Assembly: GCA_016783865.1 (NCBI GenBank)
Contig: JADHVS010000123.1
Coordinates: 1-12,982 of the forward strand
DNA length: 12,982 bases
Origin: Bacteroidales bacterium
Lineage (GTDB): Bacteria > Bacteroidota > Bacteroidia > Bacteroidales > SM23-62
Reading direction: 5' to 3'
The position numbers and the translations under genes are program-made. Positions 7,231-12,982 of the stretch are shown in pieces (positions within the stretch are counted from its first letter, which is position 1; each line of letters starts with the position of its first letter). Under the pieces are notes generated by a model. That model searched no databases and was not told the DNA's origin. It saw only the letters and a list, made by a program, of their open reading frames with translations.

Positions 7231-8469
7231 GTAGACTAATCCATCGAATTTCACAATTTCTTTCTCAAGTTCTGTAGCTGTAGATTGAATGAATTTATTT
7301 ACACCGGAGAGAGTCTTTAACGCAGTAATCTGCATGATGACCTGTATGGGAATACCCAGCTGCAACGCATGAACAATAAAGCTATTCCTGGCCACCTTGG
7401 TTGAGAGAATTTGATATTTAGGTACCTCTTTAGCCAGTTTTTCATTCTCGTTTTCCAATGTCAGATGAAAGGGACCGGTCAGCCCTGCTTTTTTCCCGAC
7501 CTGCTTAATTAACCGGTTTAAAGTAACAATATGCATATTAGGAAATATCTGATTGCCGGCACCTTCTTGTTGATATTTAGTGATAATTTCAGATGAGAAC
7601 TTATTGAATGGTACGAATGCATCAGCCTTACGATGCATCAACCTGATCCCTTTCTCAGTAATCAGGTTTGCTCTGATTGAACGCAGGTCTGTATATTTTA
7701 AACCTGTAAAGCATAAAAAACAAAATATATTTCTGGCATGATCTGAGTTTTCATCCGGGACACTGGCGTGATACAGCTTCATTATCTCATCCCACTCCAG
7801 GTAATAATCCACCGCATCAGCTTTATAGTCATGCTCCCATGGGAATTGATATTCCCGGTAAAAGGTTTGTTTGTTGTAACCTTTACGGGTTGCCCAGTTC
7901 AGGAACCATTTCAATATCATTAAATTTTTATAGACGGTAGCGTTTGAATTTCCTTTATCAAGGAAAAAATTAATGTACTTCTCATAGAAATCCTGGTTAA
8001 TCCTGTTGAAATCCAACGTATAGCCTGTTTTGGTTTCAAATTCCCGAAGGTGGTTATAATTGGTTTTTATCTTTCTGAAAGTATGGATTGACCATTTTTC
8101 GCTTTTACTGTTAATAAACTTCATCAGTATCTCGAAAAATGGATGCCCTGTTCGTCTTGACCTTGCTTTCAGGTTCTGTCGCAAATATTCTGGTCCTGGT
8201 TTAATTCCGGCAGCCTTAGCTTCCCTGTAGGTTTGAATCACCTCATCTGCAAGCAACTCCAGGCAGGCATTTACCTGTTTACTTCCCGGGATGGATTCAC
8301 CAACTCTTTGTTTTTCATAGTCCCATTGGTCGAAATTGATTTTTTCACCGGTATTTAATTGTAAGCGCTGGCCATCAAAGCTGAAATAAAGCAATACAGG
8401 TACATTTTTAGTCCTTATCCTTCCTTCTTTATCCCTTCTTTTTTCAAGATAAATATTCAGTGAAGCCAT
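7222..8469 (-). CDS. Tyrosine recombinase homologue with degenerate active site
   Basis: A full-length (415 residues) Bacteroidetes-type integrase architecture: an arm-binding-like N-terminal domain (about 3-80, LYFSFDGQRLQLNTGEKI), a SAM-like core-binding domain (about 105-205) and a catalytic-fold domain (about 222-400). The usual hexad R-K-H-R-H-Y reads K258 (in CFTGLKYTDL), K281 (HRKADAFVPF), K358 and R361 (STKVARNSF), L384 (ITALKT) and F393 (NKFIQST). Only the beta-strand Lys and the second Arg remain; both flanking His and the Tyr nucleophile are replaced. The substitutions were checked at codon level (AAA, AAG, TTC for K258, K358, F393). Strand cleavage is therefore unlikely, although DNA binding could persist. 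There are no frameshifts or stops. No att-like repeats, relaxase or phage genes are nearby. Possible roles are DNA-binding regulation or a partner for another recombinase. Confidence 0.9.
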   Translation of the reverse strand: MASLNIYLEKRRDKEGRIRTKNVPVLLYFSFDGQRLQLNTGEKINFDQWDYEKQRVGESIPGSKQVNACLELLADEVIQTYREAKAAGIKPGPEYLRQNLKARSRRTGHPFFEILMKFINSKSEKWSIHTFRKIKTNYNHLREFETKTGYTLDFNRINQDFYEKYINFFLDKGNSNATVYKNLMILKWFLNWATRKGYNKQTFYREYQFPWEHDYKADAVDYYLEWDEIMKLYHASVPDENSDHARNIFCFLCFTGLKYTDLRSIRANLITEKGIRLMHRKADAFVPFNKFSSEIITKYQQEGAGNQIFPNMHIVTLNRLIKQVGKKAGLTGPFHLTLENENEKLAKEVPKYQILSTKVARNSFIVHALQLGIPIQVIMQITALKTLSGVNKFIQSTATELEKEIVKFDGLVYSD

Positions 8470-8698
8470 AATTCATACTATTTAACATACAATATTATTG
8501 ATTATTTCATTAGATCCGATTTAATTTTATATGTATTTTATTAATAATTTGGCATATATGTATATTTTTTATACAGATAAACGAACAAACTTATAAACTG
8601 ATTAATATCTAATTAGTCTTTTTTGCTATAATATATTTCATAATATTAAGATTAAGAATTCATGCATAATTGGCTTCTTACTATCTTCGATCTGAAAA
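8470..8698. promoter_or_regulatory. Very AT-rich divergent spacer
   Basis: This 229-bp spacer separates the divergent recombinase-like gene and mnmD and must hold both promoters. A hand count gives 19 G/C in the 120 bases 8521-8640, about 16%. TATCTTCG at 8682-8689 resembles the Bacteroidota -7 element (TAnnTTTG) but lies very close to the mnmD start, with no well-spaced TTG box seen. No gene was found in it. Confidence 0.5.
8528..8563. repeat. Direct repeat TATATGTAT, two copies 27 bp apart
   Basis: TATATGTAT occurs at 8528-8536 and again at 8555-8563 in the AT-rich divergent spacer upstream of the recombinase-like gene. It could be a paired binding site, for instance for the recombinase-like protein itself. 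Chance similarity in such AT-rich DNA is a real possibility. Confidence 0.35.
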
Positions 8699-9364
8699 AT
8701 GAACAAACAGTATCTTTATAAAACTCATGATGGATCACATACCCTGTATGTTAAAGAGCTGGATGAATACTATCATTCTATTCACGGAGCAGTAACCGAA
8801 TCCATTCATATATTCATAAATTCTGCGTTCAGTTTTCATCAGGCCGTTGATGTCAGGATATTTGAAATGGGACTTGGAACGGGACTAAATGCTTTTCTCA
8901 CGATGATTCGGGCAGAGGAGGAAAGGCGTGATGTAGTTTATCATGCTATTGAGAAGTATCCGTTATCGCAGGAAGTAATTAACCAATTAAATTATGCTGA
9001 GTTATTTGCTGGTTCCAAAATTCAGTGGTTTGATCAGATTCATTCCTGTGAGTGGGAAAAAGACAATCAACTGACTGAGTTTTTCTCAATAAGGAAAATA
9101 AAGGCTGATCTGGTTTCATTTGAGTTGGATAATAAATATGATATCATTTATTTTGATGCTTTTGCTCCGGACAAGCAACCGGATCTATGGTCAGGGGATA
9201 TATTCCGGAAACTGTTTGATTCGATGCAGCCGGCAGGTATTCTCACCACATATTCCTCCAAAGGTTCAGTCAGAAGGGCTATGGAGTTGTGTGGATTCCA
9301 GGTAGTGAAACTACCGGGACCTCCGGGTAAGCGTGAAATGCTCCGCGGGACTAAATCTGTATGA
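8699..9364 (+). CDS. mnmD: tRNA (mnm5s2U34)-methyltransferase MnmD
   Basis: A 221-residue stand-alone MnmD, without the FAD-dependent MnmC oxidase half that is fused to it in E. coli. Seen: DGSHTLYVKELDEYYHS near the N-terminus, the SAM-binding block FEMGLGTGLNAFL (55-67), YFDAFAPDKQPDLW (151-164, family motif DAFAP), YSSKGSVRRAMELCGF (185-200) and the C-terminal PGPPGKREMLRG (207-218). Role: SAM-dependent methylation of the aminomethyl group at wobble U34 of tRNAs for Lys, Glu, Gln and others, completing mnm5(s2)U. Length and motif order match single-domain MnmD proteins. It begins after the AT-rich spacer and is separated by 88 nt from the FKBP gene, which has its own promoter candidate. 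Confidence 0.95.
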   Translation: MNKQYLYKTHDGSHTLYVKELDEYYHSIHGAVTESIHIFINSAFSFHQAVDVRIFEMGLGTGLNAFLTMIRAEEERRDVVYHAIEKYPLSQEVINQLNYAELFAGSKIQWFDQIHSCEWEKDNQLTEFFSIRKIKADLVSFELDNKYDIIYFDAFAPDKQPDLWSGDIFRKLFDSMQPAGILTTYSSKGSVRRAMELCGFQVVKLPGPPGKREMLRGTKSV

Positions 9365-9398
9365 AAAAATGTCTTCCATTTATCGATATTTACTCCGT

Positions 9399-9428
9399 TT
9401 TGTGATTAAGGAATAATAAGTAACTTCG
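9399..9428 (+). promoter_or_regulatory. Bacteroidota-type promoter candidate for the FKBP operon
   Basis: TTTG at 9399-9402 and TAACTTCG at 9421-9428, with an 18-bp spacer, resemble the Bacteroides -33 TTTG / -7 TAnnTTTG promoter (known spacing about 19-20). Transcription would start near 9435, leaving a short leader before the ATG at 9453. One base of the -7 box differs from consensus. Confidence 0.5.
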
Positions 9429-9452
9429 CAGCTTAATTTAAAAACAACGAAC

Positions 9453-10154
9453 ATGAAATTACTTACATTGACCACAGGTATTTTACTTGGTACCATTATT
9501 CTTGCTTCTTGTCAGCAAAACATCGGGGAAGTTGCTTTGCAGAATGAACTTGATTCCGCCAGTTACTGTATTGGTGTCAGCATAGGATCAAATATTAAGA
9601 ACAGTCCGATGAAGGAGATTAATTACGATGCTATGATTCGGGGTTTCAGGGAGGTTATGGAGGACATAGATCCAGAAATTGATTCTTACCAGGCCAATCA
9701 GATCATATCTTCTTACATGCAGAGGCTTGAGATGGCAGTAGCTGAAGAAAACTTAATAAAAGGCAGGGACTTTCTCAATAAAAATGGTATGCGTAATGGC
9801 GTGATCACCACCGAAAGTGGGCTTCAATATGAAATTATCAAGGAAGGATATGGGCCAAAACCATCTCTTTCAGATCAGGTAAATGTACATTATCATGGAA
9901 CCTTGCTTGATGGGACCGTCTTTGATTCTTCTTTGGATAAAGCTCCCGTGACCTTTGAAGTAGGAAGAGTTATCAAGGGGTGGCAGGAAGCCATGCAATT
10001 AATGCCGGTGGGATCGAAATGGACAATCTGGGTACCTGGTGAGTTGGGTTATGGTATACGTCCCATGCCTGGTGGAAAGATCGGGCCAAATGATTTATTG
10101 ATCTTCGAAGTTGAATTGTTTGATATCGTCAAAGCAGAACCTAATCAGCAATAA
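9453..10154 (+). CDS. FKBP-type peptidyl-prolyl cis-trans isomerase, lipoprotein
   Basis: A 233-residue protein starting with a lipoprotein signal peptide (lipobox LASC, Cys20), so it is probably anchored to the outer membrane. Residues about 30-112 form the helical dimerisation domain of Mip/FkpA/FklB-like isomerases (NELDSASYCIGVSIGSNIK). Residues 122-228 form the FKBP domain. The FKBP pocket residues are all present: Tyr147, Phe157-Asp158 (VFDSS), Val173-Ile174, Trp177 (VIKGW), Tyr200 and Phe218 (LIFEVEL). Role: prolyl isomerisation and chaperoning of proteins in the envelope. The DUF3127 gene begins three bases after its stop, so the two are almost certainly one transcript, even though that protein is predicted cytosolic. 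Several such paralogues are usual per Bacteroidota genome, so no specific gene name is given. Confidence 0.93.
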   Translation: MKLLTLTTGILLGTIILASCQQNIGEVALQNELDSASYCIGVSIGSNIKNSPMKEINYDAMIRGFREVMEDIDPEIDSYQANQIISSYMQRLEMAVAEENLIKGRDFLNKNGMRNGVITTESGLQYEIIKEGYGPKPSLSDQVNVHYHGTLLDGTVFDSSLDKAPVTFEVGRVIKGWQEAMQLMPVGSKWTIWVPGELGYGIRPMPGGKIGPNDLLIFEVELFDIVKAEPNQQ

Positions 10155-10157
10155 ACA

Positions 10158-10541
10158 ATGAGTTTTGAACTTACCGGTATACTAATTGAGAAATTTGAGA
10201 TTACTCAGATCAGTGATACGTTTAAAAAACGGGAATTTGTGGTTGAGCGGATTGAGAACACCAGTGGTGGAATGGAATTCACAGATCAGATCAAATTTCA
10301 GTTAACACAGGATCGATGTGGCATAATCGATTCAATGGACATCAATGATAAGATCCGTGTAAGTTTTAATATTCGGGGCAGGAGATGGGTGAAGGACGAC
10401 AAGGTGTCTTACTTCACCAATCTTGAAGCCTGGAAAATAGAAAAGATCGCCGGAACCTCGGAAGGACTTCCTCCTCCTTCAGCTCCGCTGAGTGAAGAGG
10501 ACGTTCCTCCTTTTGATGAGTCCGACGATCTTCCTTTTTAA
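10158..10541 (+). CDS. DUF3127 protein with SSB-like acidic C-terminal tip
   Basis: A 127-residue cytosolic protein. Residues 1-97 match the DUF3127 pattern seen across Bacteroidota (MSFELTGILIEKFEITQIS, KREFVVE, NIRGRRWV, YFTNLEAWKIEKI) and read like a single OB-fold. From about residue 100 the chain is disordered, rich in Pro, Ser and acidic residues, and ends ESDDLPF. This is very close to the DDDIPF tip that bacterial single-stranded DNA-binding proteins use to recruit RecO, RecQ, PriA, Exo I and others. A second similar segment, EEDVPPF, precedes it. A role in single-stranded nucleic acid binding is inferred from the fold and tail, not shown. The gene follows the FKBP gene after a 3-nt gap. 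Confidence 0.88.
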   Translation: MSFELTGILIEKFEITQISDTFKKREFVVERIENTSGGMEFTDQIKFQLTQDRCGIIDSMDINDKIRVSFNIRGRRWVKDDKVSYFTNLEAWKIEKIAGTSEGLPPPSAPLSEEDVPPFDESDDLPF

Positions 10542-10590
10542 TCTTTCGCCCGTTGATCCTGGATAAACATTCGCCCTGTTTCCCGAAAAA

Positions 10591-11448
10591 TCAGGCAATA
10601 AATAACTCACTAGAGAACGTATTGAGTTGAGTTGATTCCATATCCCTTACAGTTTTGCAGGGGATTGTGAATTTAAAAGTTGATCCATGAAACACGTTTT
10701 CTTCCACCCATATTTTCCCGCCTAACAATTCGATGATCCCTTTCGAAATAGTCAGGCCTAATCCAATGCCAGCATCTAAATTCTGGCTCTTTTCATTTTT
10801 TTCGAAACTCTTAAAGATTTTTTCGGAATCTTTAAGACCTCCTTTTCCGCTGTCTTTCACAAAAAACATGACTTCTTCAGACTCCTCATCCAGATGATAT
10901 CCGAATTCAATGATTCCTTTTTCGGTGTATTTAAAGGCATTGTTCAATAAATTGGAGATCACCTGGTGCAGTCTGTACTGGTCGGTATATATTTTAAAAT
11001 CATCCTGTCTTACCGCTATGTTCAGCAACAGGGCTATATGGTTCCTGTTGCTTCTGTGTCTGTCGATATTATAATAATGGTAGATATCAGTCAGGAGCTG
11101 GTTAATATAACATTCTTCGTTTCTGATTTGAAGTTGTCCTGTTTCCAGTAGGGAAACATCGATCATTGCCTCTACGAGTTGAATCAGTCTTGTGCTGCTC
11201 TGGTTAATCAGGTCCATATATTCTTCTCTTTTATTACCAGGTAGCTGGTGGTCATTGAGAAGACTGGAGAATCCCAGGATGGCGTTCATTGGAGTCCTAA
11301 TCTCATGTGAGATATTTGACAGGAACCTGGCTTTCAGTTTATCAGCCTGGTCATTGCCGTTCCTGATCCTCTGCTCCAATTCTTTCACCCTGATTTCCAG
11401 CTTTGCAGCGTAATCATGAAGCTCATCATATGTGAAGTCTTTCTTCAT
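10591..11448 (-). CDS. Soluble histidine kinase lacking a sensor domain
   Basis: A 285-residue protein. A short coiled coil (about 8-42) leads straight into HisKA, with the phospho-acceptor His48 in SNISHEIRTPMNAILGF. The HATPase_c domain follows: N-box NLLNNAFKYT (166-175, Asn170), G1 box KDSGKGG (198-204; the more common form is DTGIGI), F-box IFKSFEK (211-217) and G2 box GIGLGL (227-232). All catalytic boxes are present, so it should autophosphorylate. There is no PAS, GAF, transmembrane or receiver domain, so its input must come from a partner, and no response regulator gene is in the window. It starts 22 nt after the TPR gene on the same strand, making that membrane protein the obvious candidate partner. 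The last 20 or so residues are a non-conserved tail. Confidence 0.93.
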   Translation of the reverse strand: MKKDFTYDELHDYAAKLEIRVKELEQRIRNGNDQADKLKARFLSNISHEIRTPMNAILGFSSLLNDHQLPGNKREEYMDLINQSSTRLIQLVEAMIDVSLLETGQLQIRNEECYINQLLTDIYHYYNIDRHRSNRNHIALLLNIAVRQDDFKIYTDQYRLHQVISNLLNNAFKYTEKGIIEFGYHLDEESEEVMFFVKDSGKGGLKDSEKIFKSFEKNEKSQNLDAGIGLGLTISKGIIELLGGKIWVEENVFHGSTFKFTIPCKTVRDMESTQLNTFSSELFIA

Positions 11449-11470
11449 GGAGATTCAATGATATCTGTCT

Positions 11471-12235
11471 TTACTTCAATCTTTTAACAATTTTACCTGC
11501 AGAGTCTTTATATGAGCTGTTGCTGTTGGCAATCGACTCAAAGTGTTTCCTGGCTGTGACCATATCATTGGTCATGAGGTAACAGAAACCAAGGCACCAT
11601 TCTGCCTGTTCGATAAACAGGTTATCGTTTTGATCCAGAATGGTATTGAAAGATTTATCGGCTTCGACATACTGGTCCGTTTCCAGGTAGCTTATACCTG
11701 AATAGAGTGTGGACTCCATGTCTTCCGGATCCTTCATCAGTACCTCCTCGTACAGTGCAATGGCGTCCGTGTACAGACCGGCTTCATACATTTGTCTTGC
11801 TTCCTGCAGCAAAGCTGTAGAAGAGGACTCTGCAGACCGGTAGACCATGGTCACCTCGTACGGTTCGTAGTACTTTTCATATATTTCCTGGTTACTCAGT
11901 TTGCGTGTTTGCAATTTATACATTACGCCTACTGAGATCAGGATAGCCACTGAAGCAATGGCTGCATAAGAGATAGCTTTCCTGTACCGTACAGGTTTTT
12001 TAGGATTACTGACTTCGTCACCCAGGTTGTTATGAATAATATTAAGCTGGTCGCGAAGATCCAGCACATCTTCATCCCTGATGGCGTTGTCTACCTCCCG
12101 GTACAATTTAATGTCCTCCGCAAGGACTGCATTGTTCTCCAATTCCTTGTTGATCCAATCCAGTTCCTCCCGGCTCAGTTCCCCATCCAGAAATGGCTGG
12201 ATGTAGTTCTGATATTTACTAATCTGTTCCATCAT
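11471..12235 (-). CDS. Single-TM protein with anti-sigma-like N-terminus and TPR repeats
   Basis: A 254-residue protein. The N-terminal region (1-75) contains FLDGELSREELDWINKELENNAVLAEDI, which resembles the N-termini of anti-sigma-type membrane regulators but lacks zinc-binding His/Cys. A basic stretch PKKPVRYRK (78-86) and a hydrophobic segment (about 87-106) then predict one transmembrane helix with the N-terminus in the cytoplasm. The C-terminal part has about three TPR units (140-170, 174-204, 208-240; e.g. EAGLYTDAIALYEEVLMKDP), which would lie in the periplasm. This layout fits a regulator that passes a periplasmic protein-protein signal inward. Either of the two adjacent Met codons (12235, 12232) could be the start. 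No sigma factor gene is adjacent; the downstream histidine kinase is the only visible partner. Confidence 0.85.
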   Translation of the reverse strand: MMEQISKYQNYIQPFLDGELSREELDWINKELENNAVLAEDIKLYREVDNAIRDEDVLDLRDQLNIIHNNLGDEVSNPKKPVRYRKAISYAAIASVAILISVGVMYKLQTRKLSNQEIYEKYYEPYEVTMVYRSAESSSTALLQEARQMYEAGLYTDAIALYEEVLMKDPEDMESTLYSGISYLETDQYVEADKSFNTILDQNDNLFIEQAEWCLGFCYLMTNDMVTARKHFESIANSNSSYKDSAGKIVKRLK

Positions 12236-12372
12236 TATATGATTTAAAATAAAGTTTCATATATCTTGTTTCAAAATGTATTTTCCAGATCAAAAAACTA
12301 TAATATAATGTAACTCAATGTATACCAGTATATTACACTCAGGCACACATGTGGATAACTCATGATATCATT

Positions 12373-12397
12373 CTTTAAGGATTTATGAATCCTAAAG
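12373..12397. repeat. Inverted repeat CTTTA-GGATT / AATCC-TAAAG
   Basis: CTTTAAGGATT (12373-12383), a 4-base loop TATG, and AATCCTAAAG (12388-12397) form a near-perfect hairpin with one bulged base. No U-tract follows on either strand, so it is not a classical intrinsic terminator. It could be an operator or an RNA hairpin in the leader of the TPR-kinase transcript. Confidence 0.55.
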
Positions 12398-12410
12398 TCT
12401 GATACTATCT

Positions 12411-12500
12411 AACTTGCACCTCGGCTCTTGGGCCTTGTCAAGTCCTTTCCGCTTTCACTTCATCCCGCTCAGGCTTCTCCAGACAACATCCTATGATGTT
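12411..12500 (-). other. GC-rich, potentially structured island (possible small RNA or leader element)
   Basis: A hand count gives 46 G/C in 90 bases (51%) inside DNA that is visibly AT-rich. ACTTG (12412-12416) can pair with CAAGT (12439-12443), enclosing GGC-TCTTGG-GCC, and AACATC/GATGTT (12485-12500) forms a second hairpin. No known RNA family was recognised. The minus strand is the more likely sense because both flanking genes read that way. Confidence 0.25.
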
Positions 12501-12564
12501 ATACTCAGATCATCCTGGCTAAATTCCAACATGTCAATGAATAAACTTCAATACGTTAAGGTTT

Positions 12565-12720
12565 TTAGTCGGGAACCACGATATTTTGTTCCTCTCTCCC
12601 AGCTGGTTCACCTCCACCACGGATCTTCATTAAATCATTTATTGTAAGAAAGTCTGCATTTAACGATGCTATGGAAGCATCAACTTTTTTTACGGAAAAC
12701 AGGGCGATTAAAGATTTCAT
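12565..12720 (-). CDS. Putative double-glycine leader peptide precursor (51 aa)
   Basis: A 51-codon gene not overlapping any other likely gene. The N-terminus is MKSLIALFSVKK, and the central part SLNADFLTINDLMKIRGGG (residues 19-37) has the form of a double-glycine leader: hydrophobic residues at spaced positions, an N-D-L/E-L-like acidic turn, then M-K-I-R-G-G. Such leaders are cut after GG by C39-peptidase ABC exporters (PCAT), and Bacteroidota natural-product precursors typically end their leaders in K-I-x-G-G. If cleaved after Gly35-Gly36 or Gly36-Gly37, the product would be only 14-15 residues, GEPAGREEQNIVVPD. It is hydrophilic and has no Cys, so it looks more like a signal than a lantibiotic. 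No exporter or modification enzyme is in the window. Same-strand neighbours downstream are the TPR protein and the kinase. The call rests on the leader pattern alone. Confidence 0.6.
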   Translation of the reverse strand: MKSLIALFSVKKVDASIASLNADFLTINDLMKIRGGGEPAGREEQNIVVPD

Positions 12721-12982
12721 TTTTTCAGGTTTTTGTGAATCATGCCTACTCTGTTAAAAGCTTTTCGGCTATCGCTTAAGGGATCAACTCACATGTTTAT
12801 TCCAGATTGGCATGGAAGGTTACCTTAAAAACCTAAAAAAAATAAACTTTTTAATTAATGAATTAATATACAGCACATTAAACTAGATGTTTACATTTAG
12901 AATTTGTAGTGTGTTCTCAAGGTGGAATAGAATTTACTAAATTTATCGGTAAATACTTCAATTGGCATTGATGACAAGATTT

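Larger units (their letters stand above)
12248..12564. other. 317-bp intergenic region upstream of the TPR gene: palindromes and a GC-rich island
   Basis: No convincing gene is seen. This stretch is the leader/promoter region of the TPR-kinase pair and the 3' flank of the small peptide gene. It holds the palindromes CACATGTG (12346-12353) and ATGATATCAT (12362-12371), a long inverted repeat (12373-12397), a GC-rich block (12411-12480) and the short hairpin AACATC-CTAT-GATGTT (12485-12500). A plus-strand frame from 12414 overlaps the block and runs antisense through the peptide gene; I regard it as a shadow. Confidence 0.6.

Noticed and set aside
7222..8698. Integrated phage, conjugative or genomic island borders around the recombinase-like gene
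   Set aside because: No tRNA, att-like direct repeats, relaxase, excisionase or phage genes are visible on either side; the flanking genes are ordinary chromosomal ones.
10542..10590. Intrinsic terminator between the convergent DUF3127 and kinase genes
   Set aside because: Only a 4-bp CCTG/CAGG stem with a long loop and no U-tract was found.
12414..12647. Plus-strand 77-codon frame beginning MHLGSWALSS
   Set aside because: It overlaps the GC-rich island and runs antisense through the better-supported GG-leader gene. It has unusual composition, no recognisable domain and no ribosome-binding or promoter signal.
12897..12982. Minus-strand open frame running in from the right edge and ending in STLRTHYKF
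   Set aside because: Only 27 codons are visible, and a second minus-strand frame is also open for 21 codons there. The final YKF would suit an outer-membrane protein C-terminus, but the evidence is too thin to call a gene; the next 200 bp to the right would settle it.

Overview
The window looks like chromosomal DNA of a Bacteroidota member, most likely in or near the Bacteroidales/Marinilabiliales. The protein families point there: DUF3127, a DUF6599-type protein, stand-alone MnmD, a Bacteroidetes-type tyrosine recombinase and an M1 peptidase with a GGMEF substrate motif. AT-rich intergenic DNA, the near absence of Shine-Dalgarno sequences and TAnnTTTG-like -7 elements agree. No rRNA, tRNA, CRISPR array or insertion sequence was seen.

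Left part (1-4461): a Tat-exported Gfo/Idh/MocA oxidoreductase, cut by the left edge, lies downstream of a large secreted M1-family metallopeptidase, both on the minus strand. A secreted VOC (glyoxalase-fold) protein follows on the plus strand. It is flanked on both sides by GTGANTC heptamer repeats, two copies on the left and seven on the right. A probable outer-membrane beta-barrel protein is convergent with it.

Middle (4581-9364): three plus-strand genes encode a TtcA-like tRNA 2-thiolation enzyme, a DUF6599-like exported protein and a Tat-exported DUF362 protein. A full-length minus-strand tyrosine-recombinase homologue overlaps the end of the DUF362 gene. Four of its six catalytic-site residues, including the nucleophilic Tyr, are substituted. 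After a very AT-rich divergent spacer comes mnmD.

Right part (9453-12982): a probable two-gene operon encodes an FKBP-type prolyl isomerase lipoprotein and a DUF3127 protein with an SSB-like DDLPF C-terminal tip. On the minus strand, a single-TM TPR protein is followed 22 nt later by a sensorless histidine kinase. Upstream of these, a 51-codon minus-strand gene (12565-12720) encodes a peptide with a double-glycine-type leader (LTINDLMKIRGGG). The 317 bp between this gene and the TPR gene contain palindromes and a GC-rich, potentially structured island.

The items most worth following up are the GG-leader peptide next to the TPR/kinase pair, the catalytically degenerate recombinase, the SSB-like tip on the DUF3127 protein and the GANTC heptamer arrays.
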